IMG/VR virus record: IMGVR_UViG_3300032285_003395
Location: 1-64,000 of that record
Length of the DNA: 64,000 bases
Direction: 5' to 3' (one strand)
Source: a virus
Below the pieces are notes generated by a model. It searched no databases, was not told the DNA's origin, and worked only from the letters and a program-made list of their open reading frames with translations. Shown here one piece after another: positions 1 to 8,600 of this stretch. The position numbers and the translations under genes are program-made. Every line of letters starts with the position of its first letter. The first letter of the stretch is position 1.

Positions 1-87
1 ACATATCAAGGTCAATGTTTTTATACAACAGGATATTTCTTTACTTGTGTTTCTGATGATGTATGGATTAGATTAAAAAGACAATAA
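1..87 (+). CDS. C-terminal end of an upstream structural protein (partial)
   Basis: The first reading frame is open from the window edge and ends with TAA at 85-87, giving 28 residues that end in DDVWIRLKRQ. The next gene starts inside this stop codon (TAATG, one shared base), an arrangement seen elsewhere in the window, so this is very likely a real gene end. Its place just before an adhesin suggests a tail or head-fibre protein, but 28 residues are too few to name a family. Confidence 0.6.
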   Translation, partial: TYQGQCFYTTGYFFTCVSDDVWIRLKRQ

Positions 88-1802
88 TGGTGCCTAGTAC
101 AACTGCTAATATTTTAAGATATACTAAAACCAATCCAAGCAAAGTATATACAGCATGGACAAGACCTTCTGATTGGTTAACTATACCTAGTATAGCAACA
201 GGTGAACAAGTAATATATCTTTTATATGGTGTATTAGATAACGATTCAAACTATATGGCTTTACTTTGTCAAGGTAACTATACGGTAGATTGGGGGGATG
301 GTACTATTGAAAATATCTCAACAAACGTTAAAGCTCAACATCAGTATACATTTAGCTCTATCCCGTCAAGTACAACTACAAGTGAGGGATATAGACAAGT
401 ATTGATTAAGATAACACCACAATCAGGACAAAATTTAACAGTTGTCAATTTAAACCAAAGACATTCTTTCTATTCAGCTACAAATATAGCTACTGTTTTA
501 GATATGGTGTTAAATATACCAAATGTTTCAGGAGCAAATTTAACAATATCTAGTAGTTCCCCAGTTGTATTATATGCACGTTGTAAAAGATTTTGGGTAA
601 ACCAAATTGGAGCTATAAACACTACAAACTATTTGTTAAATGGTTTTAGAGATTTAGAAAGTATTCCATTGTTTGACACTAGTAGTGTAACAAACTTTGC
701 ATATATGTTTTATAACTGTTATTCATTACAAACAATTCCTTTGTTTAATACTGCAGCAGCTATTTCATTTTCAAATATGTTTAATAGTTGTTTAAGTTTA
801 TTAACTATACCATTGTTAAATAGTGCTAATGTAACAACAATGGATAGTATGTTTGTTTCATGTTATTCTCTACAATCTGTTCCTTTGTTAAACACATCAA
901 AGGTAACTAGTATGGCTAATATGTTTTTAAATTGTGGTTCATTACAATCTGTTCCATTATTTGATACATCTAATGTAACAGGAATGAATACAATGTTTTA
1001 TAATTGTAGTGCATTACAATCTGTACCTAATTTTAATACAACAAAGGTTACAGTAATGAATAATATGTTTTTAAACTGTAGTTCATTAATAACAGCCCCA
1101 ACATTAACCACATCAAATGTAACCAATATAGGTGGTATGTTTCAAGGATGTGGATTTTTAATATCTATACCTTATATGGATACATCTAAAGCAACTTTAA
1201 TGGGAAATATGTTTAATGGATGTAAATCTCTTCAATATTTACCAAACTTAAATACTTCAGCATCGACAGATTTAAGTGGTATATTTAATGGTTGTAATTG
1301 TTTAAAATCCATACCAACTTTTGACTTTAGTAAAGCAGCATCATTAAATAGTTCATTTTTTGGTTGTAGTAATATACAAAGTGTAGATATATCAGCACCT
1401 CTAGTTACAGGTTCAAATTCAGGTAATAATACATTTTATGGGTGTTCTAATATTAAAAAAATAAAAGTTTATACGCCTTTACTAACAGATGCACCTGGGT
1501 TTATTATAGGATGTTCAAATTTAACAGATTTAGAAATAGAATCTAGTTCATGGGCTACCAATGGTCTAAATACTGTTTCTGCTGGAGTAACAACACTCAC
1601 AAGAGTCATATTAACCAATATGAAAATATCTTTTAACGTGAGTAACAATAAACTATCTGCAAAGGCCATAAACGATTTAGGTAATTCTGTAGCTAATAGA
1701 GTAGGATTTACTTCGCCAACAGTTACTTTAACAGGAAATCCAGGTACAGCAACAATGACAACATCAATATGGACAGCTAAAAACTGGACAGTAGTTATAT
1801 AA
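87..1802 (+). CDS. Putative receptor-binding adhesin with PKD-like domain and BspA-type (DUF285) repeats
   Basis: 571 residues. Near the N-terminus (about residues 66-115) is a PKD-like beta domain with the WGDGT motif followed by an HQY motif. From about residue 195 to 435 come roughly ten repeats of 23 residues with the pattern MF-x-x-C-x-x-L-x-x-I/V-P-x-x-(N/D)-T-S-x-V-T, the leucine-rich repeat of BspA-like bacterial surface proteins (DUF285/PF03382). The C-terminus is a short Thr-rich beta segment. In bacteria such repeats bind host surfaces; in a phage the likely role is a fibre or adhesin for receptors, mucus or glycans (inference). It has no signal peptide, which fits a virion component. 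It starts at ATG in a TAATG overlap with the preceding gene. Confidence 0.75.
   Translation: MVPSTTANILRYTKTNPSKVYTAWTRPSDWLTIPSIATGEQVIYLLYGVLDNDSNYMALLCQGNYTVDWGDGTIENISTNVKAQHQYTFSSIPSSTTTSEGYRQVLIKITPQSGQNLTVVNLNQRHSFYSATNIATVLDMVLNIPNVSGANLTISSSSPVVLYARCKRFWVNQIGAINTTNYLLNGFRDLESIPLFDTSSVTNFAYMFYNCYSLQTIPLFNTAAAISFSNMFNSCLSLLTIPLLNSANVTTMDSMFVSCYSLQSVPLLNTSKVTSMANMFLNCGSLQSVPLFDTSNVTGMNTMFYNCSALQSVPNFNTTKVTVMNNMFLNCSSLITAPTLTTSNVTNIGGMFQGCGFLISIPYMDTSKATLMGNMFNGCKSLQYLPNLNTSASTDLSGIFNGCNCLKSIPTFDFSKAASLNSSFFGCSNIQSVDISAPLVTGSNSGNNTFYGCSNIKKIKVYTPLLTDAPGFIIGCSNLTDLEIESSSWATNGLNTVSAGVTTLTRVILTNMKISFNVSNNKLSAKAINDLGNSVANRVGFTSPTVTLTGNPGTATMTTSIWTAKNWTVVI
670..1390 (+). repeat. Tandem 69-base repeats coding for BspA-type units
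   Basis: About ten in-frame, diverged units of 69 bases (23 codons) each containing ATGTTT for Met-Phe and TGT for Cys. Similarity at the DNA level is enough to allow copy-number change by recombination. Confidence 0.7.
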
Positions 1803-1818
1803 TTAAAATGTTATTAAT

Positions 1819-2025
1819 ATGGATAAACAACCAGGATTTTACAAAAATGAAAATGGAGATTGGATATATGCTTCAACAAAAGTTATATTCCCAGATACTT
1901 CTGAAATACTAGTAGAAAACTATCAGGATTATGAATATCCAATAAATGGATGGGAATACTATGAGTATCCTCCTCAAGAATATATTGATTATATTAATAA
2001 GTTAAATCTAGAATTAATTAGTTAA
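1819..2025 (+). CDS. Small acidic Tyr-rich protein
   Basis: 68 residues, starting at ATG 16 bases after the adhesin stop and ending before a 120-base gap with promoter-like sequence. It is acidic and rich in Tyr, Pro and Asn, with short repeats of the type YEYP. It has no membrane segment or Cys. It is not recognised; small acidic proteins after fibre genes can be fibre-assembly chaperones, but nothing in the sequence shows that. Confidence 0.55.
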   Translation: MDKQPGFYKNENGDWIYASTKVIFPDTSEILVENYQDYEYPINGWEYYEYPPQEYIDYINKLNLELIS

Positions 2026-2055
2026 AAAATATTTAATAATAAAAAAATTTTTATT

Positions 2056-2145
2056 TATATTTGTATCATTTATGTACACCTTAAAATAAAATAATTTTAT
2101 GTATTTGTAAAAAAACATTTACTTTTGCATAAAAAATATAAATAT
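2056..2145 (+). promoter_or_regulatory. Bacteroidota-type promoter(s) before the metallophosphoesterase gene
   Basis: The box TACTTTTG at 2120-2127 matches the TAnnTTTG -7 element used by Bacteroidota primary sigma factor. A start site about 7 bases downstream leaves a short leader before ATG at 2146. A second match, TATATTTG, lies at 2056-2063. No well-spaced -33 TTTG is evident. In DNA this A+T-rich the 8-mer is expected by chance about once per kilobase per strand, so position is the main argument. Confidence 0.5.
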
Positions 2146-3414
2146 ATGGTATCAAATGACACTTTAAATAGATACATTGCTTGGAAAGAACAAAATAAAA
2201 TGTACCTTAATTTAGGTAGACCAAGCAAAAAAACTTTATTAAGAAAATTAAATAAAAGTGGTTTTAATTTAACTTTTGATGAGTTAAATTATTTAATACA
2301 ACAATCTGGCAGAAGTGTTAGAAAAAATACTGAAATTAGTCAAGGAACTAATATTTGGGTTCCTGCTGAAATGGTAGATACAGTTAAGGAGTTAAATGCC
2401 ATATATAGAGAAAGTAAAAATATTGGATTACCTGTAGAAGATGTAAAGCATGGTTGGTTAAAAACACAAGATGCTTCTATGTTTTTTACTAATCCTTTGT
2501 ATAAAGGAGAAGAAGCTTTTGATATTAATTCTATTGATTTTAAAAACTTATTTAATAATTTAATAGAAAATATAGATATACCTGTTAAAGAAAATAATTT
2601 TTCAGGAGAATTTGATAAGCTTGTGATTAGTGATATTCATATTGGTATGGATGCATCTAATGGAGGGGAGTCTTTATATGATGTCAATTGGAATAAAGAA
2701 GAATTATTTAAAAACTTAGAAATATGTATTAAACATGTTGTTGAGTTTCAAAAATCTAAGATTCTTTATATTGCAGAACTAGGAGATTTTGCAGATGGTT
2801 GGGATGGTTATACTACAAGAGGTGGTCATAAGTTACCTCAAAATATGAGTAATAATGAAGTTTTTGAAAATGGTTTGTTATTTAAAATAAATCTAGTTCA
2901 AAACTTATTAAAGTATTATGATAAAATAATATTTAGATCTGTAGTAAATAATAACCATGGGGGTGCATTTGATGAGATTATTAGTACAGCTTTTTATCAT
3001 TATTGTAAAGTATCTTTTAATGATAGAGTTGAAGTAATAACTCAAAAAAAATTTTTAGACTATGAAATTATAAATAATAGATTATTTATTTATTGTCATG
3101 GTAAAGATAAACAACACATGAAGTTTGGATTTAAAGTTAAGATTAATTCACAACAAATAAATAAAATTTTAGGATATTTAAATGCAAATAATTTGTTAAA
3201 TAAAGGTTATGATATTTTTTTTTTTAAAGGAGATTCTCACCAAATGTTATTTGACTATTCAAGTTCAGATGTATTTAAATATTTTAACTTTCCTAGCTTT
3301 GCTCCTCAATCTGACTGGGTTGCACATAATTTTCAAAGAGGAACTAATGGTTTTGTATTCTTTAATTATAGAAAAGATGGAGTTAGTATAAATGATAAAT
3401 TTTTTACTAATTAA
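2146..3414 (+). CDS. Calcineurin-like metallophosphoesterase
   Basis: 422 residues from ATG 2146. An in-frame TTG at 2125 also exists, but it lies inside the -7 box, so 2146 is preferred. Metal-binding motifs of the calcineurin-like phosphoesterase fold appear in order: D163-I-H165, GD at 213-214 followed by FADG, NNNHGG with N270 and H271, CHGKDK with H318, and GDSH with H365. Residues 20-60 contain a basic, helix-turn-helix-like stretch. It is probably a nuclease or phosphatase; the substrate is unknown. It opens the block of ring and muzzle genes, so it could be a virion or DNA-packaging enzyme, or simply share the late promoter. Confidence 0.85.
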   Translation: MVSNDTLNRYIAWKEQNKMYLNLGRPSKKTLLRKLNKSGFNLTFDELNYLIQQSGRSVRKNTEISQGTNIWVPAEMVDTVKELNAIYRESKNIGLPVEDVKHGWLKTQDASMFFTNPLYKGEEAFDINSIDFKNLFNNLIENIDIPVKENNFSGEFDKLVISDIHIGMDASNGGESLYDVNWNKEELFKNLEICIKHVVEFQKSKILYIAELGDFADGWDGYTTRGGHKLPQNMSNNEVFENGLLFKINLVQNLLKYYDKIIFRSVVNNNHGGAFDEIISTAFYHYCKVSFNDRVEVITQKKFLDYEIINNRLFIYCHGKDKQHMKFGFKVKINSQQINKILGYLNANNLLNKGYDIFFFKGDSHQMLFDYSSSDVFKYFNFPSFAPQSDWVAHNFQRGTNGFVFFNYRKDGVSINDKFFTN

Positions 3415-3431
3415 AAAATAATATTTAATAA

Positions 3432-3656
3432 ATGAATTTTTATTATACTAATGGTGGACAAATAAATAATGATCAATTTCAAACTGATCAACCATATCAT
3501 TTATTTGATGAAAATAATAATAAACAAGAAAGAGTAATTGATTTAAAACAATTATATGTATATTTTATGAATCACCCACTTTGTAAAGTACAAAACTTTC
3601 CTTATAATTTATTTAAGGAATATTATACCAAGTGGATTGAAGAACAATATAAATAA
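3432..3656 (+). CDS. Small protein of the ring/muzzle gene block
   Basis: 74 residues, ATG start 17 bases after the phosphoesterase stop. The N-terminal part is polar (Asn/Gln-rich, TDQPYHLFDENN) and the C-terminal half is predicted helical with aromatic residues. No family is recognised. Its conserved-looking position between the phosphoesterase and the ring-protein genes suggests a minor structural or assembly role. Confidence 0.55.
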   Translation: MNFYYTNGGQINNDQFQTDQPYHLFDENNNKQERVIDLKQLYVYFMNHPLCKVQNFPYNLFKEYYTKWIEEQYK

Positions 3657-3667
3657 ATTAAAATACT

Positions 3668-4348
3668 ATGACAATAAGAGAAATTATTAATGGTTTTAGG
3701 GTACCAATAGATAAAGGTTTTCCAACTGATGATAGTGGTTTTTCTAATGCTTATATTTATCATTTAATGAAAATTTGTAGAGGAGTTTTGTTATATGAAA
3801 AATTAAAAGATCCAGATTATAACTATAGTTTAAATTTACAAACTTTAGAGTGTGTAGAATTAGAATTAGCTGATACTAATGAATGTTGTGAAAAACTTCC
3901 TTCAGGATGTAAATGGTTAAAATCTAAACATAAAATACCTAACACTATTAATAATATTATTACTACTGTTTACAATGACAGAGGTGATACTTATTCAAGA
4001 ATTGTATTTGAGTCTTCTAAATCTTTTAGAAGATATAATAATTTAGGAATTACAGAAAATCATTTTAAATTTTTAATTAAAAATAATCATTTATTTGTAC
4101 CTGATTTAAATAGTCCACAATGGGTTAAAGTTCAAGCTTTATTTTATGATGACTATGAGGTAAAAAATATTTGTGGGGAAGTTTGTAATTTTTTAGACAC
4201 AGAGTTTCCTATTGATGAAAGATTATTAGATAAGATGTATAGTATGATGGCAGATAAGATCTTAAAAACTTATCTATACTTTAGTAGAGATACTATTAAT
4301 AATGCCTTAAATGATGATGGTAATGACAATGCGAAAGCAGGTAAATAA
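3668..4348 (+). CDS. Putative head-tail ring/adaptor protein
   Basis: 226 residues. No catalytic motif, signal peptide or membrane segment. It lies directly upstream of the IHF-like protein and the gp4-like ring protein, the position where crAss-like phages carry another ring/adaptor protein of the tail barrel. It has paired Cys residues near 83-90 and ends in an Asn/Asp-rich tail that the next gene overlaps by about 20 bases. The assignment rests on context, not on a recognised domain. Confidence 0.5.
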   Translation: MTIREIINGFRVPIDKGFPTDDSGFSNAYIYHLMKICRGVLLYEKLKDPDYNYSLNLQTLECVELELADTNECCEKLPSGCKWLKSKHKIPNTINNIITTVYNDRGDTYSRIVFESSKSFRRYNNLGITENHFKFLIKNNHLFVPDLNSPQWVKVQALFYDDYEVKNICGEVCNFLDTEFPIDERLLDKMYSMMADKILKTYLYFSRDTINNALNDDGNDNAKAGK

Positions 4349-4712
4349 ACCTTTAAAATATTTTTCTATATATGATGCAGCTAAGAAATCATCTTATAAA
4401 GATAAAATATTGTATTTAAAAGTTATTACAGAAATTTTTAAAGTTGCCATAGAAATATTATTAATAAAACATAGATTACAATTACTTAATATAGGTTCAT
4501 TTAAAATAATAGGATACAAATCAAATAAAAAATTAGTTGATTTTGGCTTAACAAAAAAATTAGGAAAGACAGTATTTTTTACTAATTTTCATACTAATAG
4601 ATTTAGATATAAGTTAAGTTATTTTCATAGTATGATTAATACTTATTATAAATTTGTTCCTTATAGAAAATTAAATAGAGACTTAGCTAAAACATTAAAA
4701 GAAGATGAATAA
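4329..4712 (+). CDS. IHF-subunit-like ring protein of crAss-like phages
   Basis: 127 residues from the ATG at 4329; earlier in-frame ATGs at 4311-4323 lie deeper in the upstream gene. The order of elements is that of the crAss proteins annotated as integration host factor subunits: an N-terminal YFSIYDAAKKSS helix-turn-helix-like segment, an amphipathic helix (FKVAIEILLIK), a turn with IGSFKI, and a basic strand with HTNRFRYKLSYFH. In solved crAss virions these proteins form part of the tail barrel rather than bending host DNA (recalled knowledge). The following gene starts 8 bases before its stop, so the two are probably translated together. Confidence 0.7.
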   Translation: MRKQVNKPLKYFSIYDAAKKSSYKDKILYLKVITEIFKVAIEILLIKHRLQLLNIGSFKIIGYKSNKKLVDFGLTKKLGKTVFFTNFHTNRFRYKLSYFHSMINTYYKFVPYRKLNRDLAKTLKEDE

Positions 4713-5655
4713 TTTACAATTTACAAGTATTTCTACAGTTATTGAAAACTGGAAACAAATAGCTCCAAATGAACTTAATTTTAATGAAGAATTAATGACA
4801 GAGTGGATTATAGATGCTTATTATGAAATAGGTACTTATAAACAATATAAAGAAAAAGTTCAACATTTAACTGTAAAAGATTTTAAAGTTGAATTACCTT
4901 GTGGTTTTAAAGAAAGTTTATATGTATTAGCTAAACCTAGAAATGAGGCACAAGAACAATTCTTTTTAACAGAATTAATTAAACAAGACTTTAATAATCC
5001 TGACTGTACTTGGACTTATAAAAAAACTTGTAAATGTGGAGATTCTTGTTCTTGTGATAAAAGTTATATAGAAACTAATGGATGGTTATATATTACTAAC
5101 CTAGAAAAAGCTAAAGCATTACAATTTGCTAGTGTTAAAGACTTTACTCCTTGGTTTGAAAAAAATAGAAATGAATGGTTAATATTACAACCAAAGAAAA
5201 ATGAAATGTCTTTACTTAGACATGTTAATAAACAATTTGAGCAAGATTTAAGACCTCAAAGTACTTTTACAATTGATAATGGTTATTTAATATGTGATTA
5301 TAAAGAAGCTCAAATATTAATAGGTTATTTAGCTTTACCATTAGATGATAATGATTTACCTTTAATTCCTAACACTAAAAATTATATATCTGCATTAATT
5401 GCAGCTATAGAGGAAAAACTAGCTTATATACAATATAGAAAAAGTAAATCTAATGCTGATTTAAATTTCTTTCAAATAGCTCAAAAAGAATATATTAAAT
5501 ATAGAATTAAAGCTAGAGAAGATATGAATAATCAAACATTTGATGAAATGTGGGCTATGGGTGAAGCTACTAATCAATTCTTAGTTCCTAATTCATATCA
5601 TGGTTTAGATCAAAGAAAGTCACAAACAATATATAATGGATTTACAAAATACTAA
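4705..5655 (+). CDS. P22 gp4-like tail stabilisation/ring protein
   Basis: 316 residues. The region around residues 200-225 (IGYLALPLDDNDLPLIP), followed by a helix-rich stretch, is the hallmark of the crAss ring protein related to P22 gp4/T7 gp11 tail adaptors. The N-terminus (VIENWKQIAP, then ELMTEWIIDAYYEIG) matches the start of that family. An insertion near residues 109-117 carries CKCGDSCSC, a possible metal-binding knuckle. It starts 8 bases inside the IHF-like gene and ends two bases before the muzzle gene, fitting a co-translated tail-barrel set. Expected location: ring between portal and muzzle. Confidence 0.75.
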   Translation: MNNLQFTSISTVIENWKQIAPNELNFNEELMTEWIIDAYYEIGTYKQYKEKVQHLTVKDFKVELPCGFKESLYVLAKPRNEAQEQFFLTELIKQDFNNPDCTWTYKKTCKCGDSCSCDKSYIETNGWLYITNLEKAKALQFASVKDFTPWFEKNRNEWLILQPKKNEMSLLRHVNKQFEQDLRPQSTFTIDNGYLICDYKEAQILIGYLALPLDDNDLPLIPNTKNYISALIAAIEEKLAYIQYRKSKSNADLNFFQIAQKEYIKYRIKAREDMNNQTFDEMWAMGEATNQFLVPNSYHGLDQRKSQTIYNGFTKY

Positions 5656-5657
5656 TT

Positions 5658-8600
5658 ATGCCTAATAAAAATGATATAGAAGATTTATTAAGGAATGTTA
5701 ATAAAACTAGAACTCTTCAAGATTCAACAAATTATAGCTTTAATAAAGGTATGAATCAGGATACTCCTATAGATTCACAACCTAAAGATACTTATAGAGC
5801 TGCATTAAATATGGTAAGAGAGTCTTCTGAAGGAGATGAAAATTATCTTACTTCTGAATATTCTAATACATTTAGAATAACTCTTCCAGGTAAAGTATTA
5901 CATTCTAATTTAATAAAATCTATTGATAAAGTAGTTTTATTTTTAGATACTAATGAAATTGGTATTTATGATCCTAATGCAAATACTTATACTAAATTAT
6001 ATGCTTCTCCAGATTTAAATTTTACTATTTATTTAGAGTCTGTATCATTTACTAAAACAGAGTGTGAAGATATTGTATTAATATTCTGGGATAATTTAAA
6101 TAGAGTTAGAAATATAAATGTTTCTAAGTTTTTAAAAAATGGTCCTGGCTCTGGTCCTGTAGAAGAACTAGAGTTATTTAAAACAGCAGATACTTGTATT
6201 AAATTAAGTAATGTTAGTTTTACTGAAAATGCTGCTTATAATGTAGATGCAGGAGTTTATAGACCTTTTATTCAATATGAAGATGAAGATGGTAATACTA
6301 CTAATTATTACATTATTAATGAAAATATTCCACTAATAGAAGATTATATTACAGGATCTTTTCAATATATAGATGGTAATGAACCTAAAAAATTAAATAA
6401 AAGTATTGTATTACATTTTGATAGTATAGATACTAAATATCCTTATATTAATATAGGGTTTATAAAAACTGTAGGAGGTGTTTCTACAGCATTTAAATTT
6501 AAAAGTAGACAACCTGTTAAACCTTCTTTAACAATTAATTATGAAGGTGATACAATTTTTGACACAACTATAGATTTACAGGAAGTTTTAAATAAAAGAG
6601 CTTTTTATTTATCTGCAAATAGTGGATTAATTTATAATAATAGATTATTACTTGGTGGAGTAAAAGGAATTAAAAATGTTGACTATCAACATTATGCAAA
6701 TAATATAACTGTTAAATATGTAACAGGAAAAATTAATTTAACTTCTACTAAAGGATATAAAAACCCAGAGCATGTTATCCATCATAAGTCTTGGATGAGA
6801 GATGAAAATTATATGCTAGGTATTGTATTGGAATTTGAAGATATGTCAGAGTCTGCAGTATTTCCTTTAGTTAATACAAAATATCCTGACTTTCCAGAGT
6901 TTACAGGTCCTGAGGGAGAAAGACCTGAGACTAATGATACTAATTTATGTTGTAATACTGAAAGAAAATATTGGAAAGAAGTTAATACTGCTAAAAGAAC
7001 TTATTATAACCCAAATGCAGTTGATTTAAGTGTATTAGATTATTGTTCTGGATCAATAGATAATAATGAAAATACTATTAGATCTGAAGGATATTTAGGT
7101 TATTTTGAATCAGAAGAAAGATACCCTGTAATACCAAGATGTAATGTAACTCCTGGATCTTTAAATCCTAATGATTATATGTATCCTACAGAAGTTATAA
7201 ATGGTGTAGTTGTTGGTAAGAATATTACATTATTTAAAATGCCAGATTCTACTATAGAACCATTTCATAATAATTTATTAGAAAATTATTCTGTTAATAG
7301 TTACATAAATACATATAAAAGTAGATATGAAGATTTAGAAATTTATCCCTTAGGTTTAAAATTGGATAATGTAATAATGCCTACATTAACAGAAACTGGT
7401 GGAGTTAAAGTTACAGGTTATAGATTAGTATATGTTAGAAGAGATTCATATAATAAATCAATTCAAGATAAAGGTTGGTTTGTTGAAATGTTTAAAAATA
7501 ATTTAAATGGTCAAGATTTTATTTATCCTAAACATAATGTAAACTCAGCAGCTAAATGGGATTATTTTAGTAACATTAGAAATAGAGATATTGAAGGATC
7601 TAATCCTATACATGACTTTGTTAGTAATTGTGGATATGGAACTCACTATAATAAAGGTATGATGTTTTATGGTGGTAATACTTTATCTTATCAACAAGGA
7701 TTAAATATTAACCACGTTAAAATAGAGCAACAATATAATACTTTAGGATTTTATATAGATTCTATAAGACATCAAAATTCTGATAGATATTCTACATGGG
7801 GAGATGATACTTATGATCCTTCAACTTTCTTGGATAAAGATGGAAGATTTAGAGCTAGTGCTATACAAATTTATAATTTATATAATTATGGATATAATCA
7901 ATTAACAAATGGAAGTATAGATAAAAGTCAAGGTTATTTTAATAGAACAGAAAATATTTATCAATTTAAAAATATTTGTATAGATAATTATTCTTATGTA
8001 AAAGATAATGTAATATTAAATAAAATATTAGGAGCTGAATATTCATTAGTAAATTATTATAGAGAAAGTGGCTTATTTTTAGATTTTAAAAATACAACAG
8101 ATTTATCTTTTAATAAAGCTTATAAAAATTATACTTTTGAATGTACTATAAATTCTACTACAATTGTTAATATTCCTAATACTACATTACCTCCAGGAAC
8201 AATTATTACTCTTACTGATTTTGGATATGGTTGTTTACCTGAGGATAGTGCTGTATTTGGACCTATTGGTAGACAATATACTGTTATAAATAGTACTACC
8301 TTAGAAGTTATAGGTACACCTTTTGATCCTTCTAAAATAGGAACTATTTGTGATTACTTAACTTTTAGTGCACCATCTAATAGGGAATATTTTAACTCAG
8401 ATACAAGTTCTAAAAAATGTACTTGTGTTTTAACTCCTGAATATTATTATGATCATTATTTAGATAATGCTTCTACTACTCGTATATTAGATCAATGTAA
8501 TGAAGGATACATTTATTATGGATCTATAAAAAATAATTTACCTAGTCAATATGGAAGTATTAATGATATGTTTTTTATTGATACAGGATTAAAAGCTTGT

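Noticed and set aside
1469-1669. Minus-strand open frame inside the adhesin gene
   Set aside because: It lies wholly inside a well-supported plus-strand gene with clear repeats and has no promoter or recognisable product.
3209-3391. Plus-strand frame inside the metallophosphoesterase gene
   Set aside because: Hydrophobic, low-complexity product in a shifted frame; the phosphoesterase frame carries the motif GDSH here.
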